Origin: Bemisia tabaci
Lineage: Eukaryota; Arthropoda; Insecta; Hemiptera; Aleyrodidae
Assembly: GCF_918797505.1 (NCBI RefSeq)
Contig: NC_092797.1
Span: 16,877,372 to 16,941,371 of the forward strand
Reading direction: 5' to 3'
Length of the DNA: 64,000 nt
The notes below the pieces were generated by a model, which saw only the letters and a program-made list of their open reading frames with translations, made no database searches and was not told the DNA's origin. Each line of letters begins with the position of its first letter. Position 1 is the stretch's first letter. Positions 46,126-55,400 of the stretch are shown piece by piece. The translations under genes were made by a program, and so were the position numbers.

Positions 46126-47318
46126 AAAAAGATGCTTTGAGATGAACTGGAAAATTGATTGAAGAGGGGCGAATAAGGCGCCCTAAAATTTGCTAGAAAT
46201 TTGCTAAAATTTTGCCTTCTCACAGGGTTTTTTGGGTCCAAATTTGGAAAGCGGTTTAAGAGGCGATCGCCCCCAGGCCAGTCCGCCCTTGGTATGATAC
46301 CTTTAAAAGAAAGTTTACCAGTTATTAAAATTCTTCTACTCAACTTTCAACTCTTTAAAACCCATATTTAAAGATTTAAAGTATGGGTAATGCAGAATCA
46401 CATACGTTCAATATCTGTGTGGACTAGTGCCGGTTCTATGCAGCTTGTAGCTCTCAACCCAAAAGCCCGGGTTGAAAAACTCGACTTCTCTGAATTTGCA
46501 CCCACTTTAAAATCATTGAGTTTTCGTATCCCTTATCGGCAACGTTGTTCTTAAACTGAATTTTCGTCTAGCGGTAGTGCGGTAGCGATATCGATTCACG
46601 TGGTCCGGGAGAATCCTTGAAGCACCCAGCGTCCAAAATTATGAAAGACACCAACGGTGCAGAAAAAAATTTGGTCATGCAGCCACCTCGCCTATCTCCC
46701 CCCCCTCTCTCTCCCCTCCCCCTCTCTCCTCCTCCTCGGGTGATAGATTCGAGTCATGCACAGTTGTCAATCGACGACAGCATGTACGACTCTTCAAAAA
46801 TGTTTTGCGAAATATCTGCCTCAATCTGTTAACATTATGGTTTACTCATAGATCATTTAGCCATTTGCCATATTAACGGAAGAAAACCCGAAGATTTGAA
46901 GTTTCATCGTCGGTTCGAAACATCAACATGTTTTCTCCGTATGCAGCTTTCGCGAGCACACCCCCATCTCTCCTACTCGTCTATCGTTTCGTTTAGCAGA
47001 AATACGTACAATTAGTTCCTAATTGCAAAATGTAGTCCGATTTCAGCCCAGAAAAATAGGTAAACCAACAATAATTTTGAAACAGCCCTTACTCACTACA
47101 GAAGAGTGATTGGCAACCAGCCTGACACCCAAGACCCAAGCACAAAAGAGTGACGCAACGCTAATGGGCCGATCAGATATGCGCGGGGCCCCGGCCGGTA
47201 GAAAAATCTGCTGAAAACGGTCGGTGTGGCGCTAAGTCAGGTGAACAATCAGACAATGAGAGTCAGGAGTTATTAATCTGTCGGTGCCGGCGGTTGATGG
47301 CGGATGTAGCAACGGCAT
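46126..47318. other. Non-coding; CT-rich tract, no gene seen
   Basis: 46,697-46,740 is a CT-rich low-complexity run. 46,994-47,040 carries loose ends of two MITE families (TTTAGCAGAAATACGT and AATTGCAAAATGTAGTCC). Confidence 0.45.
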
Positions 47319-48272
47319 ACAGTGGATCGAGTCAATTTTAGACGTCGGACATGAAATTTCTATCTAAAACTGCAAATTTTGATGTTAATTCCGTCACATT
47401 GTAAACTTTAAGGGGTGCTTATAGCAGAAAATTTTACAAGGAAACCAATGGAACTAGAGTACTTACCTTTACGGGGAGAGTAAAAACGAGAAGCACTAGA
47501 AAAGTGCTGCTGTCAACCCTAGAGTACCTGTATAGCGAGAGTATGGACAGATGTGAAACTCCGAAAATCCATCAGGCCTTCACCGATGCTTCTGCGAATA
47601 AAGTTAGGGCCCAGAAATGCAGCCAACCTATGAATTTCAATTATCCAGAACGATTTACTAATACTATTGTTACGAACCGTCGTTTATTAAGCACGTGTTT
47701 GACTCAGTTTTTGCATAAATTTACTCAATTTCGCGGAAGAACGCTCATTTCTGTACATTCTTTGCCATCATGGTTAGAATTGGAATCTGCAGACTGGCAG
47801 TGAAATTTTGTGCGTTAGAAGTTGGTTAGAAGGGTGGCTGCACTTTTGGGCCCTAAGCCCTCCATGAAGCGATCTGTCCATACTCTCGCTATACAGGTAC
47901 TCTAGTCAACCCATGCATTTGTAAGATTACTCAACATGGCCGAAAGCGCATTACAAACAAGCGTTTCTAAGGATTAAAACTTTGAAACTGAGAATATGTA
48001 TGCAAAATCAACGTTTTATACGTGCTTTTATAATTTTTAATCAATATAAATAATCGAAATGTGAAAATTTGTTCCACTGGATAATTCGAGTTCATAGGTT
48101 GGCTTCCCTTTTGGGCCTCGAGAGCTACATGACCTGACCAAACCTAACCTCCAAATTTTCGAGTTGTCCATGCTCATTTTTAGAACCTCAAAATTTTGTA
48201 TAAACGGAGTTATGAGCTTTTAAAGTTTCCAAAATCCGACCTCCCCCATCGACTCGGCCCACTGTGCGGCAG
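47319..48272. mobile_element. Copy of the 3260-4049 element, interrupted
   Basis: The left part ACAGTGGATCGAGTC and GTCGGACATGAAATTT, and the right part GAGCTTTTAAAGTTTCC and CATCGACTCGGCCCACTGTG, match the ends and unit of the 3260 element. The hAT MITE at 47,520-47,904 and a second family B half (48,095-48,180) occupy its middle. Confidence 0.6.
47520..47904. mobile_element. hAT-type MITE, family B (copy 2)
   Basis: A 385-bp element with 33-bp terminal repeats beginning TAGAGTACCTGTATAGCGAG, flanked by the 8-bp duplication GTCAACCC (47,512-47,519 and 47,905-47,912). The ends share the TAGAGTACCT..GAGAGTATGG pattern with 2278-2685. It has no transposase. Confidence 0.9.
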
Positions 48273-48679
48273 CGCGTCGAGGCTCCGCTTATCGAGTAGG
48301 CTCATCGGACAGAGGAAAGATGAGGATGAGCCAGGAGTCTCCGGTTTAAAAAGCGTGGATTTCGTCGCTCATCTGACGCAAGGGCGTATCTCCATTTCCA
48401 CGTGAGTCTTGAAAAGCATGGAGTTGTATGGAGGACAGAGCTCGTGTGGAAATTGATATGGGACCTTAGGTCGTGTCGGAGGGACGACGATTTGTTCATC
48501 GCCGCCCGGTAGTTGCGAAAGCGAGACCCGCCGACCGGCAGGATCGCCGCTTCGGCTATTTTCACCATCGGTTGAGGCTGTGTCAGTCGTGACGTCACAG
48601 GTATCGATACTATCGAATGGGATCCGAGCAGTAAGATCGTATGAAATTGGTCCCCGTGGCACGTGGAACCTGCCAAGGA

Positions 48680-48908
48680 GAAAAATCAATGGTTCTTAGT
48701 TCCATTAGTGATGCACCAGTTGAGCTGTTTATTAATAGGAGTAATAACCAAAAATAGTGGTGTTTTTACCTTTAAGTAATGATTTGACCGAAGTAGTGGT
48801 GAAATGCTCATTTAATGGTCAAAATATCACCATTTTTTGTTTTGGCTTCCATTAACTAACAGCTCAACTAGTGCATCACTAATTTGGAACCAAGAACCAT
48901 TGATTTTC
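48680..48908. mobile_element. MITE with AATCAATGGTTCTTAGTTCC ends
   Basis: The arms pair AATCAATGGTTCTTAGTTCC and ATTAGTGATGCACCAGTTGA with inverted near copies ending at 48,908. The centre repeats GTGGTGTTTTTACC and GGTGAAATG-like words. Confidence 0.8.
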
Positions 48909-49260
48909 TTAGTGATGAGTTGCATCGTTTACAAATACAACAGTGTAATACTGTGGCTGGAAGAAAAGAAAATAAGTAGGAAGAATGTGATGTTACGTTA
49001 ATGTAAGTCGTATCTTGAAGTAGAAAAAATCCCAAGAGAAAGCACAATTTTTACCATGGGGGGGGGGGGGGCCGGCAGATGAACGTTACTTTAGAAGCCT
49101 CGAAAATTCCCTAAAGTCTATTAAAATTACCTTAAAATAGGTAAAATTTCAGTCGCAGGTACGACGATAGTCTTTCAATTTTGTAGGAAAATTCAAACAT
49201 TTTAAAGCATTTAATATGCATAGAATGAGTGAATTTCGTTTTGAAGAATCACCAAATATA

Positions 49261-49372
49261 AGTATCCTCCCTTCTTCTTTCCTCCGTTCCTTCCTTATTT
49301 CTTCCTTCCCTTTTTCTTCTTCCTTTTTTTCGAGCGAAGGAAGAAGGCGTACGAGCCTACGCCCCCTTGGAT
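49261..49372 (+). repeat. Dispersed pyrimidine-rich repeat ending GGATCT
   Basis: Runs of TTCCTTCC followed by a GCGTACGAGCCTACGCCCCC hairpin and TTGGATCT. It is a diverged relative of the 94-bp repeats at 6358 and 6951. Confidence 0.55.
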
Positions 49373-49387
49373 CTATCACGTGTTTAA

Positions 49388-49677
49388 CAGGGTGTCTACA
49401 AGTCCGGAAAGTCCGGAAATAGTACTGATTTTTTAAGAGTGGTCCGGAAGTACCGAAAAAGTGCGACATTTCCGCAAGAAGGTCCGGAATTTTTTCAACT
49501 TTGTCGCAATTCGAGCGAGAAATCAAAAAATTTGATGTTTTTTGAATTTTGTCGAATAGAGGTACTGATAAAGTACTGAATTTTTCTGTTGAGGAGATAT
49601 TGAATTTCTTGGGAATGTACTGAAAAAGTATTGTAAAAGTACTGATTTTTGGCCAGCCTGTTCTAGTAGACACCCTG
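49388..49677. mobile_element. CAGGGTGTCTAC-family TIR element (copy 3)
   Basis: The ends CAGGGTGTCTACAAGTCCGG and, on the opposite strand, CAGGGTGTCTACTAGAACAG. The interior is as in copies 1 and 2. The 174-codon minus-strand frame across it is repeat-derived, and similar frames occur at 23,713 and 45,975. Confidence 0.75.
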
Positions 49678-50249
49678 ATTCCCTGAATTTAATGAAGGGC
49701 CCATAGCTGGAAATAAAACGCATACCGGGAAAGTTCCTCGAAAAAATTAGTAGTAAGGCAAATGGTTTCAAGCTTCAAGTTCTCTCCTGCTTATCTTTTC
49801 TAAAAACAGGAAAAGCACTGGAAAAATTTCAAGAAAGCACCGGGCGTTAATCATTCCGCAATAATTAACAAGCTCAGTTTTTTTGTAAGCGCAGTTTTCT
49901 TACAATTTTGGGGGTGAAACTGAATGCAGGCTTGCATGCTCACCGGCAGTTCTTTATTCATGCTCCTGTGGAAAAATTGCCGAGTTCTCCTTGGTTCAGC
50001 AGTTGGCTAAGTAAGGATGATCTAATGGCTTCCGATGTCCGATACATCGTTTCGTGGACGGGGCCCGGCGGAACTTGATAATTAGTTATTCAACTGAGGC
50101 TCTTTACTCCGGGCTCTTATTTGGACGATGGACTATCAGTCGGCCCCGGGGGTTTCCGTCGATCCGTCCGGACAAGACGACAGGATGCTTCAGTAAGTAC
50201 GCGCTGTTCGCGGTTCAGCAAACGCATCTTGTTTCCACGTCCACCCGAA

Positions 50250-50460
50250 GCTAAGGAAAAACACCATGCGAGCTTGGATGTTGCCAAATTTCCCCAGATG
50301 AAATACTTATTTCTAAAGTAAGTCGTGAATATTTTTCCTTTATATTTTGGGTAAATTAGAAAATATGCTGATTTTTCCTGAAATTTTTAAAGAAACAGCA
50401 TTTTTTTAAAAATCCATGTTACATCGGATGCAATTTGGCAACATTCAGATGTTCCCACTA
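50250..50460. mobile_element. Degenerate MITE family D beside the retrotransposon
   Basis: AGCTAAGGAAAAACACCATG and TTGCCAAATTTCC at the left, with an inverted TTTGGCAACATTC near 50,440. The right end is lost. Confidence 0.5.
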
Positions 50461-50500
50461 CCCTTAAGTTACCCCTCCCGTAGTCAAATTGATTGTTTGA

Positions 50501-50504
50501 AAAG
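50501..50504 (+). repeat. Target-site duplication, left (AAAG)
   Basis: AAAG directly before the 5' LTR, repeated directly after the 3' LTR at 59,469-59,472. Ty3/gypsy integrases commonly give 4-6 bp duplications. Confidence 0.85.
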
Positions 50505-51093
50505 TGTGACGCGATCTGAATCTCCCGCCAGATCGCGTCTGCTTACGAAGCGGATAGCGCGCGGTCTGGCCGGAAAAGCTCAAACCGTGAACTTGAGAAT
50601 CAATGGAATAAGAAGAAAAAAAACAGAGTTTGTTCTTGTTTTTATGCCATCCCGTTCCGTTCCGTATCGTTGCGAAGCCGGCGAAATATTAGGTACCGAA
50701 AAGTTGTGTGAAGTGCGTTTCTTTTGCAAAAGTCATAGCTAGCCGTCGATTTGTGTTGTGCAACTGTGTTCCTCGTGATTAGGTATCACATTCGATCGCG
50801 GAATTGAGGAGTTATCAGGCGGATAGTGAATTGAGCCACGAGGCCCAGAGTGTGGTGCAAGAAAGCAAGGCAACCGAGATCGCCCCACCCACTCTCATCA
50901 AATATCAGGTACCAGGGTGACGCAGTACGTGAAACGTCACGTGAATAGCGCCTGCGTCCACATAGCCGTCCCGCTCATTACTATCGGAGCATCAAAGCCT
51001 CGGCACACCAGCCATCACCTGAGGCTCAGCCTGACTCACACCGCCGTTTATCATCGCCTCCAACCGCCAACCGTGCTTTCCGCTGTGTGTTCT

Positions 51094-51940
51094 GTATTGT
51101 CTCTTTTTCTGCAAATTTTCACTTATAGCGTCATGCTGAATTGTCTTGTATCGCTTGTATTTTTCATCCCGTATTGTCTCTTTTTCTGCAAATTTTCACT
51201 TATAGTGTCATGCTGAATTGTCTTGTATCGCTTGTATTTTTCATCCCGTATTGTCTCTTTTTCTGCAAATTTTCACTTATAGTGTCATGCTGAATTGTCT
51301 TGTATCGCTTGTATTTTTCATCCCGTATTGTCTCTTTTTCTGCAAATTTTCACTTATAGTGTCATGCTGAATTGTCTTGTATCGCTTGTATTTTTCATCC
51401 CGTATTGTCTCTTTTTCTGCAAATTTTCACTTATAGTGTCATGCTGAATTGTCTTGTATCGCTTGTATTTTTCATCCCGTATTGTCTCTTTTTCTGCAAA
51501 TTTTCACTTATAGTGTCATGCTGAATTGTCTTGTATCGCTTGTATTTTTCATCCCGTATTGTCTCTTTTTCTGCAAATTTTCACTTATAGTGTCATGCTG
51601 AATTGTCTTGTATCGCTTGTATTTTTCATTCCGTATTGTCTCTTTTTCTGCAAATTTTCACTTATAGTGTCATGCTGAATTGTCTTGTATCGCTTGTATT
51701 TTTCATTCCGTATTGTCTCTTTTTCTGCAAATTTTCACTTATAGTGTCATGCTGAATTGTCTTGTATCGCTTGTATTTTTCAATCCGTATTGTCTCTTTT
51801 TCTGCAGATTTTCACTTATACTGTCATGCTGAATTGTCTTGTATCGCTTGTATTTTTCATTCCATATTATCTCTTTCTGCAGATTTTCACTTGTAGTGAC
51901 ATGCTGAATTGTTTTGTTTTGCTTGTATGTTCACTCTGTA
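51094..51940 (+). repeat. 77-bp tandem array in the 5' LTR, about 11 copies
   Basis: GTATTGTCTCTTTTTCTGCA recurs every 77 bp from 51,094 (51,171, 51,248, 51,325 and so on to 51,787), with a diverged last unit near 51,864. Units 2-7 are nearly identical and the outer units carry substitutions, the pattern of unequal exchange in the middle. The array in the 3' LTR (58,161-59,007) has the same order of variants. Confidence 0.95.
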
Positions 51941-52212
51941 TGTTGTCCTTTGAGACCGGTTATCGCCGGTAGCTCCTTATTGCAATTACCATTATATCAC
52001 TTGCATTTGTCATACTGTATTTCCCATGTATGCTTGATTATCTTTTGTAGCTTTAGCTTCATTTGTTTCGGTATGGCTTGCATTTCTCAAGTCTGCATAT
52101 TTTGCATTTCGAATCTTGCTAAATTCAGTTTGGCCTGAATGTAGTTTGTGGTTTATGCTGCAATAGATTTTGTAGTGCTTGTATTTCTCAATGTTGTGTA
52201 GTATTTTCTTGA

Positions 52213-52219
52213 TATAAAT
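52213..52219 (+). promoter_or_regulatory. Possible TATA box in the LTR
   Basis: TATAAAT about 190 bp before the LTR end. If used, transcription would start near 52,240 and leave a short R-U5. No AATAAA is evident downstream in the LTR. The call rests on the motif only. Confidence 0.25.
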
Positions 52220-52310
52220 TGTATTATCCCTGTACTACCGCATTGTTATTGTAGTATGCTTCCCAGACCCTAGCCAACCCTGAGCTTCCGTAGGTGTTGG
52301 AGACACAGGT

Positions 52311-52327
52311 TGGCGCCCGAAGTCCGG
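52311..52327 (+). other. Primer-site-like relic inside the 5' LTR
   Basis: TGGCGCCCGAAGTCCGG shares its first 11 bases with the true primer site at 52,406. It is preceded by GACACA and then GGT, which looks like an LTR end followed by a short spacer. The same relic is in the 3' LTR at 59,378. Confidence 0.7.
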
Positions 52328-52405
52328 TTATTTTCTAGAGTTGAGTGAAACCCTGTGTCCTCCTAACCATGTGGCGGGAAGAGTGATTTTTCCCCGTTAC
52401 AAAAA

Positions 52406-52424
52406 TGGCGCCCGAACTGGGACC
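52406..52424 (+). promoter_or_regulatory. Primer-binding site, lysine-tRNA type
   Basis: TGGCGCCCGAACTGGGACC starts 4 nt after the LTR. It is complementary to a tRNA 3' end of the Lys(UUU) type (ends CGGGCGCCA), with one difference from the common insect/vertebrate sequence as I recall it. It would prime minus-strand DNA synthesis. Confidence 0.85.
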
Positions 52425-52492
52425 TTAAAGTGTATGATTTGTAATTTTTTTTGTGTAGTAATTTAGGTTTAGGTTAAGTTTTCAGACGCACG

Positions 52493-55400
52493 ATGGGGCT
52501 CCCTAACTTTTACGATTTGCACCGGGATGAAATTTTGTATGAACTTCGTATCCGTGGTCTATCATGTGAAGGAGATGCCCACACACGCCGCCAGAGGATG
52601 GTCGACAACCGAGAACGACCTGTTGACTCATTATGTGTTGGAAAACTTTCTACGTTAGAAGAAGTCGAAGAGTGCGGACGACTATTGATGGAGCTGGATG
52701 ATATCTTTCAGGATTTGGACGATGAAACATCCACAAGGGACGCGAAACGCCTCTACTCCAGAATATGTCACCTGGTACTCCGATTGGAGCGTTTACTCCC
52801 CAACAGGGGACCAGAGTATGAAAAGTGCGCGACTATGTACAATGACGCGGTCAGTCTCCAACAGAAGATTTCTTTCCGTTTGGAACCTATGCGTCAAGTG
52901 AGACGACCGACTGCTCCAGAGACTGTTTTGCAACCATCCGTTAGGATACCACAGCAGCCGCCGGACCCTCACCGAAATATCAGAGTAATGCAGGGAGCAA
53001 CCCTGGAAGACGACCCAGAAATGCTCGGTGAGCACCCCCACAACTCAGATACCTTAGCTTTCGAAGAAAAAATTGCCACCCTCGGCCTGGCCATGGCAGA
53101 AGCTCGACAAGAAATTCATAGGACACGCGAGGACATGAGTGGTGTAAGAGAGTTTTTGGACAGATACGAAGCAGCTAATGTTATAATTCCAGAAGCTCAT
53201 CAGTCGAATCCCGATCACAACTCCAGACTTAGCGGCAATATGTTGCGGCCCCAAGATTCCCCTGAGATGGTATCGAGGCAGGAATTTCAAGATCTTAGGG
53301 AGGAATTGCGAGGTCTTCAGGAGGTCATCGTTCAACAAGCAAGGCAGAACTTCATGCCACCTAGCAACCAGGTGCCTCATCTTCAGGCCATCCAGCAGCA
53401 GTTAGCCCAACTCGCCGTTGAACCACGTTCCAGAGCTTTGACCAACAAGGATAAGCAGAACCTTTTAGATCGAGTCAGAAAATGGGGCCTCCGTTTCGAT
53501 GGCTCCCCAGCCAAAGCGATCGCATTTGTTGAGAGGCTGGGTGAACTAAAAGAAGAATACGAATTACCTGACGAGACTCTATTCAGGGCAATCCCCGAAG
53601 TTCTTACCGGAGATGCTCTATTATGGTATCGAATGCCTCGCGATCCATGGTGTTCATGGGAAGATTTCCTTCAAGAATTTAGAGCAATGTACTTTCCTCC
53701 AAATTATGAGGAGAGGCTTGAAGAAGAAGCCAGAAACAGAACCCAAGGCCCGAACGAGCGAGTACAAGACTACGTTATAGCGATTTCGACGATCTTGAGA
53801 AGACTCGGAACCTACTCAGAAGAGAAGAAACTAAAGCTTATCTACAGGAATCTTCGTCCGGATTATCGGTTGTATGTAAAGCCACATGAGGTTACGTCCA
53901 TCACTGCCCTCATTGCGCAGGCTACAAGTTACGAGTTGGTCCTGAGACAGATGATGGGATACAAACCACCCCCCAATCCTGCTCAAGCCAGTTTTCCAGA
54001 CACGGCGTATGACTCCCGCAAGCCAAACATAGAGAAGGTTTTAATACCGCAGACACTAGCCCTCACGGCCCCGCCTAAACCAGCTACCACTACGCAGCGT
54101 CAACCCATAGTACAATTAGCAGGGATCAGTCAGGAAGACCAGCCTAAAAGCAACCGCCAAGAAAATTCAAACTTTTCACGCCCAACCACCACATCAACTC
54201 GAAACTCAAGTTGCTGGAACTGTAATGGTGCTGATCATCGTTTCAGCGAGTGTCCGCAACCAAGAAGCCATTTCTGTTACAGATGTGGAGAAAAAGGAGT
54301 GACCGTAAAATCCTGTCCCCGTTGCCGCAACAAGGGAAGTCATCCCACGCCAACTGCTTCCATCATTTCAGAAATCCCGCCCGACGATCAAACACAGGAC
54401 CAGGATACATCATCCCACTCGGGAACGGCTGTTGGATCTATCTTCAATAGGGACGCAAGATGGTACCTCCCTATTAAAGTACAGGACACTGAAGTGATGG
54501 GCCTGATTGACACCGGAGCCTCGCGCTCATATATCAGCTCACAGACTTGGAGAAGGCTCAGCAAATTAGGATGTACCCTCCAAGCTCCAAGACGGACTCA
54601 CGTCACTCTCGCTAACGGATATCAGGTTGAACTTCAAGGCGAAACTGAGATAACTACTCGTGTCGGTTCAGTAGATATAAAGCTGGAATTCTCTATCCTC
54701 CCGGAGTTACACGTGCCAATGATTCTCGGTAAAGACTCCTTAACAGCACTTCGGATGCAAATTGATTCAGGGAATGAAACATACCACATAGGATCGGAAG
54801 ATAGTAACATCTGGAGGAAATTCGTCACTTTCAAACCAACAGCAGGACTGGATGTTCCCTCCCTAGCATTCCTTAGCGACGTCCAAAGAACGACAGCCCA
54901 CGACTTTATTGAAGAGGAAATGAAGAAATTTCATTCCGTAAAAGGTCGAACGGACTTGGCTGAGCACAAGATCGAAGTTACAACCCAGGAGCCTATCCGT
55001 CAATGGAATTACCGAATGTCACCTGTATTACAGGAGGCGACCATCACAGAGACCAAGGAAATGCTGCAAAAAGATGTAGTTGAAAAATCCAATAGCCCAT
55101 GGAATAACCCAATCGCTATGGTGAAAAAGGATGACGGTACTTGGCGTTTCTGCTTGGACTTTCGTAAATTGAATTCGGTAACACGCAAAGACGCATATCC
55201 CTTACCTCGAATGGAAGACATCTTAGATAGACTATCTCATGCAAAATACTTCTCAAAGATTGACCTCAAACACGCTTACTGGCAAATACCATTAGCACCC
55301 GACAGCAAGCAATACACTGCCTACTCAATCCCAGGTTTTGGACATTTCCAGTTCAAAGTCATGCCATATGGATTATGCAATTCAGGAGCAACATTTCAAC

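Larger units (their letters stand above)
50505..52401 (+). repeat. 5' LTR, 1,897 bp
   Basis: It begins TGTGACGCGATCTG and ends CCCCGTTACA, the usual TG..CA termini. Starting 9 bp in, ATCTG..CGCCAGAT forms a short inverted repeat. It contains an 11-copy 77-bp tandem array and, 95 bp upstream of the true primer site, a primer-site-like sequence. The length is large for this group, largely because of the array. Confidence 0.97.

Noticed and set aside
49149..49673. 174-codon minus-strand frame
   Set aside because: It overlaps a CAGGGTGTCTAC-family repeat, and similar frames appear in the other two copies.
51094..51940. CRISPR-like array
   Set aside because: Directly adjoining 77-bp units without unique spacers, inside an LTR of a eukaryotic element.
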